A stretch of DNA of 64,000 nt from Prorocentrum cordatum (GCA_963575745.1 CAUYUJ010016710.1:1-64000), one strand, 5' to 3'; positions 34,021-44,638 are shown, counted from the stretch's first letter. Notes: generated by a model from the sequence alone, not told the origin. Program-made: numbers and translations.

Positions 34021-34131
34021 AGAAATGCCTCCAGAAGCTCTCACTTCCGACTCTGAGCTCTCTCACGCGTGAAGAGAGCTCTACGAGGTTCCCGGCGGTG
34101 ACCAGGTTGACGGTTCACCGCCGGCGCCAGT
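33719..34131 (+). mobile_element. Complete family A element (413 bp)
   Basis: The left end ACCTCGTAGAGCTC is at 33719 and the perfect A-type hairpin ends at 34131. It is slightly long because of a 30-base T-run near 33990-34019. Confidence 0.87.
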
Positions 34132-35516
34132 AACTCGTAGAGCTTCGCTTTGCAAGTTGCTGGAAGCTTAAGAATACCTCGTAGAGCTTCTTCGTCGTCG
34201 ATGAGCTAGAGGAATTCCGCCGCGGGGTGGAGCTAGTTGGTCGACCCGGCCAGAAAAGAAGATGTGGTGACTTTCGGTCGGTTTTGCTAAGATTTGAAAG
34301 ATATTTAACAATTCATTTTAAGAAATCAGATTTTTCGCACCTGTGAACGACTACGAGGGCTTCTGCGTCTTAATTTTAGCTCTCTAGACGGCCTGTTACT
34401 ATCGAGACACTCGGGGGAACCATTGTGTCGACATCAAAAAAATGAAGGTTCAATTTTTCGAGAAATGCAAGCTCTCGTTTTCGACTCTCAGCACTCTCAC
34501 GCGTGAAAGGAGCTCTACGAGGTTCCCGGCGGTCACCAGGTTGACGGTTCACCGCCGGCGGCAGTAATTCCGGCGCGCTCGAGAGCTAGTTGGCAAGAAA
34601 AATCTCGACGGAATTTTTGCTGATTTTTGATCGGTTGAAAATTTTGTTCTCGAAATTCAATCATTCGTTAGAGCTCTAGTATTTTTTCCTGTGATTTTCA
34701 ATCTTATCACCGCTCGCCATCCTAATCTGAGCTCGATCGGATACCTTTTACTGCGAAAAAGCACACGGGCGGGATCGGCTGTTTCGAGTCATCTTGATAC
34801 GCGTTGTTGGTATTTGGTGCTAAACTCGAGCTGTAGGGCAGCTACAGAGCTCATAGTCACAGGAATCTGAGAATCATCAGGCGCGTTCTTCTGAATCCAG
34901 AACTCTGAACTCGGTCTGCTGCCCGAGCTAGGGTCTCGAAACTATTTGTATTGTTCGAGTCATCTTGTAAAGTGCTGTCATCTGTGCGAAACTCAGGCTA
35001 TGGAGGGGCTACAGGGCTGGTAATCACACGAATCGATTCGGAGACCAGGCGCGTCCAGCTGTCGGAACTCGGTCTGCTGCCCGAGCTAGGTCCGCAAAAC
35101 TATTCGTATTGTTCGAGTCATCTTGAGAGGTGCTCTCGGTTTTCCGCACTGTAGGGTGGCTGCAGGGCTGGTAATCACAGGAATCGACTCGGAGACATCA
35201 GGCGCGTTCGCCTGTCGCAAGCAGAGGTCTCAACTCTGATACACGAGCTAGGTTCGCGAAACTATTCGTATTGTTCGAGTCATCTTGAGAGGTGCTGTCG
35301 ATTTTCGCACGTAGCTCGGGCTGTAGCAGAGCTTCAGAACTCGTACGCCCAGAAAACGACCCAGAAGCATCAGGGGCGTTCGGCTGTCCCATCGAGAGGT
35401 CTGAAATCGCTTGGCCTGAAACACTATTCGTTTTGACTTTTTGTCGACATTTTATATGGTCAGGAAGCTCTAGTCCCCGGCGGTAAGAAAGGTTGACGGT
35501 TTACCGCCCGCGCCCC
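34132..35516 (+). mobile_element. Family B element hosting a complete A
   Basis: The host pieces 34132-34175 and 34566-35516 total 995 bp. The left end is AACTCGTAGAGCTTC. The join is AAGAAT^AATTCC, where other B copies read AAGAGTAATTCC, so there is one substitution and no duplication. The right terminus is damaged (GCTCTAGT; ends CGCCCC rather than CCCAGT) where LINE2 begins. Confidence 0.8.
34176..34565 (+). mobile_element. Complete family A element (390 bp) nested in a B
   Basis: The left end ACCTCGTAGAGCTT is at 34176. The hairpin has one stem change (GGTCACC) and ends GGCGGCAGT at 34565. Confidence 0.85.
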
Positions 35517-38500
35517 TAGACAATCTTCTGGGTTCCCGAAGCTCTCAGAAGACCAGCTAAGGATTAAGGAGGAGCACTACAGGATTAGGCGGGAGTGCAA
35601 GAGGGAGGAGGTGGAGAAGGAGGTGCATAAAAACAGCCTGAAGCAGTGGAGGAGGGTTCGTCGAGATATCCAGCGTGCCCGGTTGTTATATCGACTATGG
35701 GAGGAGGTTCGACGTAAACCGAGAGCAACACAAATGATGATCCTGTATTGAGGAACTTCGTTATAAATGTGAAAGTATTGGGGTCTCTCGGAGTGCTGTT
35801 GGGCTTGTCCGATCGATATGGGTCTTCTTCTGCGCGCTCGTGCACGCTTGAGGGACGGAAAGGCCACAGGTTTGGATGGCATCTCAGCTTCTGTGCTCAA
35901 GACCTTACCGTGGGAAGCTCTTCGCCCCGTCCTTGTCTGCTTTCAGAAACTATATGAGAGGCAGATTGTTTCACCACATGCATGGAGGCGTATCCTTGTC
36001 AGTTTTAGGTTAAAAGGACCGAGAGCGCGTAGCTTCGACGAGACTCGTGCTCTCGCTATGCTGTCGGTATTCGGGAAATGGTTCAGTTCGTGTCTCACAA
36101 TTCTGCTTGCATCTCTCATCAAGACGGTTGCGCCGAGGGGTTGTCAACTGTATGGTTTTGTTGCGGGCCAAAAGTGTTATGAGGTTACCGCGCCTTCGAA
36201 GCGGCATGCACGGCATGCTGTTCTATGGAAGAAGGAGGACTGCCATATTGCCAATTGTGACATCAAGCAAGCATTTGATTATCTCACGGTACGGTCGGCT
36301 GTTGAGTCCCTGCTTGAATTGGAAGTGGATCCCTCTCTGGTATATGCTATCTTTGAGGGGTGCGCGCACAATGTTGCAGATCTCTCTTTGCAGCAGTGTA
36401 CCGTCGAGGGCATCAGTTGGGACACCTGTATTCGCACGGGCTCCATGGAGGCTCTTGCACTATGGTTGGCAAACTCATCGTGCATATTGGCGCCCATTGT
36501 TATACGGTGGCGTGATCGTGGCTATGGGGTGCAACTTTCTCCTGAGGCATCTGAGTTGCTGGTCATTCACTGGCTCTGGGCTGATAATGTTATCTTAGTT
36601 ACATCCCGTCGGTCAGATATGCTGGCCATGCTCACTGACCTGACCATGGCAATCCACCGACGCGGCTTTAGGTGGAAGGAGAGCTCCTTGGAATGCCTTG
36701 CTTGTGGTTGTGCTGGACCTCTCAGTGCACTTCAGATCTCTGTGTCTTTAGGCGATGATGGGAAGTCTTGCAATCCCATGGGTGAGGTCCTCAGGCCACA
36801 GGAACACACACACGCACACTTCTCTGAGCCTATTTCGTATACTATTCCGCAGGTTACCCAGACGATTTTTTGGGCACATTGTTGGATATTGACTTCTCAG
36901 ATCATGCCGATACACTTTGTCGACTGAAGAAAGCACGACAGCGTTTTTGGAATGATGCTGATTTCTCTACGAGCGCTGTCATCCCCATGGGCCGAAAGCT
37001 TGCACGGTACGACGCCCGAGTTCGCTCCTCCTTCTTCTACGGTATCGAGGGTACCACATGTGATGCGAACAGTCTGGCGGTGATTCACCAGCAGGAGGGG
37101 CAGTTTCTCTCTGCGATGTGTCGCCGACGTAAGAGGGTGAACGAGACGTGGGGTGATTATTGGAGTTCTCGGATCAGGCAAGCACGTATGTTGAGGCTCA
37201 ATTCTTCTCGTCCTTCACTTGTGCAGCTCACCTTGTATCGGCAGTGGTTGTTTGCGAAGCATGTGGTTTGCACGGCTTTCGGTAATCTTGTTCAGCCTGA
37301 TCGCGATGACCTCAGCCAAGGGATCTTATCTCGTGAACCTGAGTTGCCTCATGTACTGTGTGACTCGCCTGTCCCTCCTACCCCTGATCCTGGGCAAAAT
37401 CGTCGGAAGCTGATCTCAGATATGTCTCGTAACGTTCGCCAGCGTCGGGGGGATCTGTCCCAGACTTCGTCGCATCATGTCTCGGAGCCACCTCGTAAAC
37501 GAGCGCGCCAGAGTTTTACACATAAGTGGGCCACCCCATCCATGCAGAGCGCGCTGTGCATGTTGCATGCGTCTGGGGAGTACACCGCACATCGTGATGC
37601 CATGGTACGTGCTGCTGGTGTCGGCGGTCGTGCTCTTTCACGTCGGCGTCCGCATCGGGTTATGCAGAGTCTCCAGCCCTGGTTCACTGTGTTTGAGGTC
37701 TCTCAGGGGCCCCATTGGGATCAGAGCATGTGTTGGACGGAGTTAGGTTGGAAGACCTTCTTAGTGGACACGCTGCAGCAGCTGAATTCACGTAAGATAT
37801 TGGAATTCTGTTTGGTAAAAGATGCTATTTCAGGCACCCACTGGAAGGAGGAGGAGGAGAACAACACGGAGGCTCAACAACAACGTGAAAACGATCGTGT
37901 TGCCAAAAGGACTGCTGCTCTGTATCATGACGAGACTAACTGGAGGATCAACCCTGGATCGCTGGCCTTAGAAATGAGGGGGGATAGCCAGTGTGTAACA
38001 CGTTGGCTGACGGGAAGGAACAGATGCTTGAATGAAATGTACAGCCAAGCAATAGCTGCCATGCAAAATACTCTGTACTCCGTGTGTAAGCAGTTCCAGA
38101 TCTACAGTCCTGAGGCGGGCCGTGATACTTGGATATGGGTCTATCGGGAGGGGAACACAGAGGCGGACCACGAGACACACGTGGCCAGAGAAGGGCTGAC
38201 TACATCAGATGTGCGGTGGGATCTCGATACACTTTCTTTTATTCGTTCGGGTCAATATAGTGTACACGCGGTGAGAGGCTCTTTTGATGGTGGCAGATGT
38301 GAGTTAGGCACATCATGAGGTTGGGTGATTGACCTCTTTATCTCTGCTAATTTGCCTCCTGCTTCTCCCCCCCCTGGCCTTCCTCCCAAGCGTTGGCAGT
38401 TCGGAGTCGCCAAGCGTGCTTTTATGCTCCCCCCCCACTGTACTGTCACCCAGGCGGAGCTTGCTGCATCTGAGACTTTATTGTCGGGAGTTGTTGATTT

Positions 38501-38673
38501 GTGCACGCACATATGTAGATACCACACTTCTTTACAGCTTCGCTGCGTAATCCTGCCGCTTTGATCTTTCAGCTTCGCTGCCTCTGTACAGCTTCGCTTG
38601 TAGTATTCTCTGTGTCCTGGCCTGCTCTCAAGGGAGCTCGAATCGGCCAGCGCAGACATCGCAGACGTCGCAA
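35517..38673 (+). mobile_element. LINE2, 5'-truncated non-LTR retrotransposon
   Basis: The element starts in the linker between endonuclease and reverse transcriptase, runs through reverse transcriptase and RNase H-like regions, and ends with a 3' UTR. The 3' UTR holds two CAGCTTCGCTG hairpins plus a near copy, and a tail CGAATCGGCCAGCGCAGAC shared with LINE4. The 3' junction lies before ACCAGGTTGACGG of a host hairpin. Confidence 0.88.
35520..38564 (+). pseudogene. LINE2 ORF2 remnant: reverse transcriptase and permuted RNase H-like region
   Basis: A helical linker (35560-35745) is followed by reverse transcriptase in the frame open at 35818-36927: ATGLDGIS, motif A CDIKQAFDY, RTGSMEA where a PQG-type motif is expected, and the catalytic box LWADNVILV with WADN codons at 36577-36588. 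A frameshift near 36860 leads to the thumb region and C-terminus (36870-38318). The RNase H-like blocks are GDS (37983), EAD (38166) and FDGG (38286), then an in-frame TGA at 38316-38318, then TQAELAASE with its Glu at 38457. The second Asp of the canonical YADD is Asn here. Damage: the early stop, one frameshift, one TGA and no endonuclease. Confidence 0.87.
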
Positions 38674-38704
38674 ACCAGGTTGACGGCTTACTGCCGGCGC
38701 CAGT
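38674..38704 (+). repeat. Right half of a terminal hairpin interrupted by LINE2
   Basis: ACCAGGTTGACGG is followed by a right arm with two changes (CTTACTGCCGG) and GCGCCAGT. The left half is not adjacent, because LINE2 is 5'-truncated and joined to a different element. Confidence 0.7.
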
Positions 38705-39291
38705 CAATGAGCTAGAGGAATGTAGCGCCGGGTGGAGCTAGTACCTCGCACAGCTCTTCGGCAAGATGAGCTGAGAGGAATTCGGGCGCAGGGTGGAGCT
38801 AGTTGGCAGATTCGACCTAAAGAGACAATGTGAAGACTTGGGGTCGGTTTTTGTATCTTTGTGCAGATTTGAAAATTAATGTTCAGAAAACAGATTGTTC
38901 TCACACAGAGAAAGCTTTGGCGCATCTGCTGGTAGAATTATGAAAGTTCTAGAAGCAATATTACTATCAAGAGACTCACAGGAACCAAGCCCGTGTTTGG
39001 CACCAAGAATGCATTTTCCAGTTTTTTGTAAGATTTGATTGAAATTCGACTGGTATATCGCAAAAACAGATTTCCACTCTGCAGTAGTATATACGCTTAA
39101 TTCTGAGAGCAGCTCAGCTCTATAGTTTTTTTTTGTTCCCACAACTTGTTCACTTGGAGGAACCCACTTCCTGTTGACATGAAAAAAGTGACATTCAAGA
39201 TTTTAGGAACATTTTCTGCGAAGTTCTCTACTTCGATTCTGAGCACTCAAGGAGCTCTACGAGGTTCCCGTCGGTTCTCTACGAGGTTCCC

Positions 39292-39300
39292 TGGCTCAAG
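39292..39300 (+). other. Relict dinoflagellate spliced leader at LINE4 5' end
   Basis: TGGCTCAAG is the last 9 bases of the dinoflagellate spliced leader. It stands at the first base of LINE4, right after the host phrase GAGGTTCCC. The sequence after the leader differs from that in LINE1, so the shared octamer is not just shared 5' UTR. Confidence 0.7.
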
Positions 39301-39481
39301 CCGCATTGTGCGGACAGGTGTCTGTGTGCGCACACGTATCGCGCATTCACTGTACGCGGGCCGTCCCATATTTTCGTGTACTTCGTCGGCTGTGGCGACC
39401 TCCTCTCCGTGGGCCTACAGACGATCGGCGCCAGGTTCTCTGTTGTGTCAAGTGAGACAGCTCCCGTCGGAGCAGGTGCAT

Positions 39482-39620
39482 AGGCCGCTTGCTTTGTTTG
39501 TACTCGTTACTTTTGTTATGTTGTACTTTCAGGCCGCCTGCTTTGTACTGGTTGCATTTTCTGCTTGCACTTCCAGGCCGCTTGTGTTGTACTTGCTGCA
39601 TTTGTTACCTTGTACGAGTT
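39482..39620 (+). repeat. Three direct repeats in the LINE4 5' UTR
   Basis: AGGCCGC followed by a T/G-rich stretch starts at 39482, 39531 and 39575, a period of 44-49 bases. LINE1 has one counterpart at 25593 (AGGCTGCTTCCTTTG). This could be an internal promoter or enhancer repeat; the sequence alone does not show that. Confidence 0.6.
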
Positions 39621-39728
39621 GCTCTCAGCACGTATCCAATTTTGATTTGGTCGCAGTCGGAGTATTTTTTTTTCGCAGCGCAGTGGGAACCTTCGAGGGG
39701 TGGTTGGAATCGTTTCTTTCGAGAGCTT

Positions 39729-39801
39729 GAGGCTGACCTTTGCGACGAACGTGAGCGTACGAGTCTTATCTTACCGCGGGTTGTTACGGCATACTTCGGA
39801 C
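39729..39801 (+). pseudogene. Last codons of LINE ORF2 retained in LINE4
   Basis: LILPRVVTAYFG is encoded here, aligning with MILPRVVQAYFG at the C-terminus of LINE1 ORF2 and with DVLPQVVQNFF of LINE3. The catalytic blocks are absent. Confidence 0.65.
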
Positions 39802-39971
39802 TTTGTGTTTGCGTTGTCTCTTGCCATGCTGTGTGTGTGTCGGGCATGCGCGCATGTTGGTATAAGAGTTCCGCGTGTTCTTCACTTTGTTCGGAATAAG
39901 AGTTTTGAATTTGCCCACTCCCGCTCCAAGAGTGGTGGGTATCTTGCCTGACTCTGTATGCCGCCCGTTTT

Positions 39972-40275
39972 GTCTCAGTGGTGTTGAGACGGTAATCGCT
40001 GTATAAACCAGTGGTTACGTGCAAATTCGTTGCTGTGTTTCACGTGCATGGTCTTTCAGTGGTGCTGAGACGGTAATCGCTATATGTGGTTACTGCATGG
40101 TCTCGCATTGCTTCGAAGTGTACTCGTCATTATAGTTGTTAGTTTTATGTTTGTCTCAGTGGTATTGAGACGGTAATCACTGTATAAACCAGTGGTTACT
40201 GTATGGTCTCTCACTGCTTATATTTTCAGTGGTGCTGAGACGGTAATCGCTATATGTGGTTACTGCATGGTCTCG
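39972..40275 (+). repeat. Dimeric tandem repeat in the LINE4 3' UTR
   Basis: Four units containing TGAGACGGTAATC start near 39972, 40053, 40153 and 40224. Units 1 and 3 share GTCTCAGTGGT with a TGAGAC stem partner and AACCAGTGGTT. Units 2 and 4 share TATATGTGGTTACTGCATGG. The period of the pair is therefore about 170-180 bases. Each unit can form a small hairpin (GTCTCA/TGAGAC in units 1 and 3). Confidence 0.7.
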
Positions 40276-40569
40276 CGCTGCTTTGCTTCCCTCGTTCTAT
40301 TTTTATTTGTCTTCTCGTGTATTGGCAGTCTTGTGCATATCTGTACAGCTTCGCTGTTTTGTGCACCTCTGCTTCAATCTTCCAGCTTCGCTGCCTCTGT
40401 ACAGCTTCGCTGTTAGTATTCTCTGTGTCCTGGCCTGCTCCCTTGGGAGCTCGAATCGGCCAACGCAGACATCGCAGACCAGGTTGACGGTTCACCGCCG
40501 GCGCCAGTATCTCGTAGAGCTCTTCGGCATCGACGAGCTAGAGAAATTCCGGCGCAGGGTGCAGCTAGT

Positions 40570-40968
40570 ACCTCGTAGAGCTCTTCCTTATCGATGAGCT
40601 AGAGGAATTCCGGCGCGGGCTGGAGCTAGTTGCTCGATCCGACCAGAAAAGAAGATGTGACGACTTTGGGTTGGTTTTGCTAAGATTTGAAAAATATTTA
40701 ACAATTCATTTCGAGAAACCAGATTTGCACTCCCAGCGTTAGTGTTTGAATTTCATTCCCAGAGAGAATCAGCTCTCTAGAGAGAGTTTTACTTTCAAAA
40801 TATTTTCAGCAACCGACATCAGGTTGACACCGAAAAATGCAAAGTTGACGTTTTTCTAGTAATGCTCCGAGAAGCTCTCTGCTTCGGTTCTGAGCACTTT
40901 TACGCATGTAAAGAGCTCTACGAGGTTCCTGGCGGCGACCAGGTCGACGGTTAACCGCCGGCGCCAGT
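40570..40968 (+). mobile_element. Complete family A element (399 bp)
   Basis: The left end is ACCTCGTAGAGCTC and the right motif GAGCTCTACGAGG is at about 40914. The hairpin has a changed loop (GGTCGACGG) and ends at 40968. Confidence 0.87.
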
Positions 40969-41284
40969 TGGCCCACCCGGCCCGGACGGACAACGTGGGA
41001 ACTTTGGGTCGGTTGGGCGAAGATTTTGCGAGATTTGAATGAACATTCGTTTTGAGAACGTGATGTTTCGCACCTGTAGTTGATTATGCCGCGTCTGCCT
41101 GTGAAATTCTCAGGTCCGTAGCTGCAGTATTACTATCAAAACACTTGGGGGAGACGACTCTGCATAAAAACAACAAAACGTATTTTCAAGTTGGTCAGCT
41201 TACGCTTAAGAAAACTTCTCTCGTGTGTTCCGAGCAGCGCTGCGCGAGACAAAAGCTCTACGAGGCTCCCGGCGGTGACCTGGT

Positions 41285-42546
41285 TTCTTGGAAAGATTTT
41301 CGTTTCTCATGCTTGGCGTTTGGCCGGCTGTGGGATAGAACGAGAACAGATTCAAGCGAGGCTCTCAGATGTTGGGGGAAATGGAAGGAGGCCAGCTCAC
41401 TGAAACGACATTGTGGGGGACAGGAGAGTGTAGGACTTCGTTCATGGTGTTATTCTCTGGAATCGTTATATGGTTTATCCTGGTGGGAGTCCTTTGTGGG
41501 AAGTTTTGAACATTTCATGGATTTTGGTGCGCGTGTTTGTTCTATTTGTATGTTGAAGTATTTCCAGAAGAAATGCAAAGGCCTGGCGTCTTCGGGGGTG
41601 CCTGTGTTCTTGAATATGGATGAGGGCGGAGGGGTTCATATTGGTCAGGATCGGGAGGACACACCAGCATATAGGGAACGACTTAGCAAACGTATTGCGT
41701 TGCATAAAATGCGTTGTATACAATGGGACCTCGAAACGGGTGGGATACCATTGGACGTCCAGGGGGGCTCGCTGCTTGTGATCAACTGGCTCTGTGGGAA
41801 ATGGAAAGTATTAGCTCAGGTATCTCAGAGAAGGGTAGACCTCCTGATAAATAAGCTGGACGAGATGCAGGATATATACTCGGTGGGGCCTCCAGAGGCT
41901 GGCCGTGATTTTTTTTCTCATTCTGTCTTGGAATAGAACCAAAGGGCTGACTTGCTGACTCATCAGGCCCGCCAGGGCCATGTGTACGCCGATTTCTTTT
42001 ACCTCAGTGATTTCGAATCTCAGTGTTTTACTCCTTGCCTTATCAAAGCTGGCTTTGATGGGGGTGTATGCAGCCGCGGAAGCGCCTGTGGCGCGTGGAT
42101 GCAGATCGGTCTGCGTAACAAGTGCATCTTTTCGCGGACCGACATCACTTTCAAGGATGTATCTCGCAGCTTGGTGCTTACCACCAAGTGCCACGGTGAC
42201 AGATGCAGAGTTATCCGCGGCGGAGCGTATATGTGATGTGCTCCCACAGGTTGTGCAGAACTTCTTTGATCATTCGCAGTGATAAGTCGCACTTTGTTTC
42301 ATCTCACACAATTTCTTCTTGTATTTTCTTGCAGCTTCGCTGCGTTGTTTGATCTTTGTTTGTTATTCTGTTTGCTTTGCGATTGATTGTGTCATTGCAG
42401 GCTTTTGATTCTCTTTATTCCAACAGCTTCGCTGATGTGAAATATGAGCTGATTGCTTGCGTGACGAATAAGAGGCTCTGATTCGCCTGAGACTTCTTTG
42501 GACCTGGCCTCAGTGGCCAAGACGGTCCCAGCAAAGACGCACAAAA
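41285..42546 (+). mobile_element. LINE3, strongly 5'-truncated LINE
   Basis: It covers only the region after the reverse transcriptase fingers and palm, plus the 3' UTR. The flanking duplication ACCTGGT (41278-41284 and 42547-42553) marks target-primed insertion. The 3' UTR carries CAGCTTCGCTG at 42332 and 42424. Confidence 0.88.
41286..42282 (+). pseudogene. LINE3 ORF2 C-terminal remnant with permuted RNase H-like region
   Basis: It aligns with the last third of LINE1 ORF2: LWDRTRTDSSEAL, SWWESFVG, LKYFQKK and RIALHKM have counterparts there. The RNase H-like blocks are VQGGSLLVINWL (the catalytic Asp of GDS is Gly, codon 41766), RADLLTH, AGFDGGV and TVTDAELSAAE. Damage: TAG at 41934-41936 where LINE1 has Trp, and a frameshift before the last block. 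The order GGS-AD-FDGG-AE is the same rotated order as in LINE1 and LINE2. Confidence 0.85.
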
Positions 42547-42795
42547 ACCTGGTAGACGGTTTACCGCCGGCTCCCAGTGGACCAACCCGGCCCGGGCGGA
42601 CAATGTGGTGATTTTGGGTCGTTTTTGCTAGGATTTGAAAGATATTTGACAATTCATTTTGAGAAAGCAGATATTCCACTTGTAATGAATGGGTTATGCC
42701 GCGTCTGCCAGTGCAATTCTCAGGTCCGTAGCTTCAATATTATTATCAAAACACTTGGAGGAACCGACTTTGGGAAAACATTGAAAAATGTAATT

Positions 42796-43192
42796 ACCTC
42801 CTAGAGCTCTTTGTTATCAACGAGCTAGAGAAATTCCGGCGCGGGGTGCAGCTAGTTGGCCCACCTGGCCCGGGCGGACAATGTGACGACTTTTGGTCCG
42901 TTTTGCCAAGATTTGAAAGATATTTAACCATTCATTTTGAGAAAGCAGATTTTTACGCTGAGCACTTACATATAAGCTTTGTTCCCAGAGCAGCTCAGCT
43001 CTTCCGAGGGAGTTTACTATCGGTTCACTTCCGGGAATTGGCCTCATATTGAACCAGAGAATGCAATAATGAAGATTTTAAGAAAATTCTCTGCGAAGTT
43101 ATCGGCTTCGATTCTGAGCTCTCTTACACGTGCGAGGATCTCAACGAGGTCCCCGGCGGTGGCTAGGTTGACGGTTTGCCGCCGGCGCCAGT
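42796..43192 (+). mobile_element. Complete family A element (397 bp)
   Basis: The left end ACCTCCTAGAGCTC and right motif GATCTCAACGAGG are both mutated. The hairpin retains most pairing and ends at 43192. Confidence 0.8.
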
Positions 43193-43316
43193 TTTCGAGT
43201 TTCTCAGCTCATCCTTGAGAAAGCTTCTTCTATGTGTTCCGAGCAGCGTCGCCCGAGAAAAGAGCTACGAGGTTCCCGGCGGTCACCTGGTTGACGGTTT
43301 ACCGCCAGATCCATGT

Positions 43317-44638
43317 AATTCCAGGGCGCTCGAGAGCTAGTTGGCAAGGAGAATCTCGACGGACCTTTTTCGTGATTTCTGCTCGATTGAAAACTATGTT
43401 CTCGAAATTTTATTATTCGTTAGATCTAGTATTTTTTCCCGTGATATTCGATCTTAACCCCGCTCGTCGTCTCAATCTCAGCTCGATCGGGTACCCATTA
43501 CTGCCAAAAAGCATCCAGGCGGGATCGGCTGTTTCGAGTCATCTTGACAGGCGTTGTCGGTTTTCTGTATTTAGCTCGAGCTCTAGGAGATTTGCAGAGT
43601 TAGTACGCACACGTAATCGATGCAGAATAATCAGGCGCGTTCGTCTGAAGCATCTAGAGGTCTGAACTCGGTCTGCTACTCTGAGGTTCTGGACTTATTA
43701 ACTCGAGCCTCAGATGAGCTAAAGGCCTCTTCGGCACAGCAATTGGAAGACAATGATCAGGCGCGTTAGTCTAAAATATCTAGACGCCAGAAACCGGTCT
43801 GCTATCAGCATTGGAGCCGAACAACTATTCGTACTCTCCATTTTTTTGTGAGATCGTGATGGTTATCTTGACTTAACTCGAGCTGCAGGTGAGCTACAGA
43901 GCTCTTTGGCTCAGCAATCGGAAGGGAATCATCAGGCGCGATGGTTCTAAGTATCTAGACGCCTGAAGTCAGTTTGCTATCAGCGCTGGGACTGAAACAC
44001 TATCCGTATTCTGTTTTTTTCTCGATCTGGTGATGATTTTCTTGACTTAACTCGAGCTGCAGATGAGCTACAGAGCTTGTTCAGCAGAAGAACCAGAAGG
44101 CAATCATCAGTCGCGCTACTAGACACCTGGACTCGGTCTACTCTTAGCGCAGACGCCGAAACATTATTTATACGGTGCTATTTTTTGGAGATGGACTTCG
44201 TTTTCTCGACTTACCTCGAGCTGCAGATAAGCTTCAGAGAGATCTTCGGCACATCAATCGGAAGCATTACATCAGACGCGCTATTTTAAAGTAGCTAGAC
44301 GCCTGGAAGCATGCTATTAGCGCTCGGGCTGGAAAAACTATTTGTACTCTGCGAATTTCTTGGAGATGGTATTGGTTTTCTTCACTTTACTCGCGCTGAT
44401 GATGAGCTACAGAGCTCTTTAGCACAGCAATCGGAAGGGAAGCATCAGGGGCGCTAGGTAAAAGTATCTAGACGCCTGAAATCAGTCTGCTATCAGCGCT
44501 CGGGCTGAGAAACTATTCGTACTCTGCTAATTCTTTGGACACGGTTTTGAGTATTAAACTCGAGCCGCAGATGAGCGAGGAAGCTCTACGAGTCTCCCGG
44601 CGGTAACCAAGGTTGACGGTTTATCGCCGGCGCCCAGT
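43317..44638 (+). mobile_element. Family B element with divergent satellite (B')
   Basis: The B-left block from AATTCC is followed by one or two classic monomers. From about 43740 a second monomer type recurs, marked by CAGCAATCGGAAG and CTAGACGCCTGAA. The right hairpin (GGTAACC/TTATCGCC) ends at 44638. The class switch inside one element suggests monomers are replaced or expanded within elements. Confidence 0.75.

Larger units (their letters stand above)
39292..40477 (+). mobile_element. LINE4, internally deleted LINE derivative (1.19 kb)
   Basis: It begins TGGCTCAAG and keeps a 5' UTR homologous to that of LINE1. It then passes directly to the last codons of ORF2 and a long 3' UTR whose tail is nearly identical to LINE2's. 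All of ORF1, endonuclease and reverse transcriptase are gone. It inserted in a hairpin loop like the coding copies, so it is probably a non-autonomous passenger of the LINE machinery. Confidence 0.8.
38743..40508 (+). mobile_element. Family A element with duplicated body, interrupted by LINE4
   Basis: The left end ACCTCGCACAGCTC is at 38743. Two A-body segments lie in tandem (38810-39010 and 39020-39240), then the right motif GAGCTCTACGAGG, partly repeated (39254 and 39277). LINE4 occupies 39292-40477, and the loop and right arm of the hairpin follow at 40478-40508. Confidence 0.75.
40509..42578 (+). mobile_element. Family A element split by a complete A and by LINE3
   Basis: The host pieces are 40509-40569, 40969-41284 and 42547-42578. 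The first join is TAGT^TGGCCC with no duplication. LINE3 lies in the terminal hairpin loop and is flanked by a 7-base duplication, ACCTGGT. Confidence 0.82.
38705..43316 (+). mobile_element. Family A element split by two A elements and a third A
   Basis: The proposed host pieces are 38705-38742 (A-left block ending GGAGCTAGT), 42579-42795 and 43193-43316. Together with the missing first 22 bases they would make a normal A length. The third A sits at GTAATT^TTTCGAG with no duplication. The first join (AGT^GGACC or AG^TGGACC) is less certain. Confidence 0.55.
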
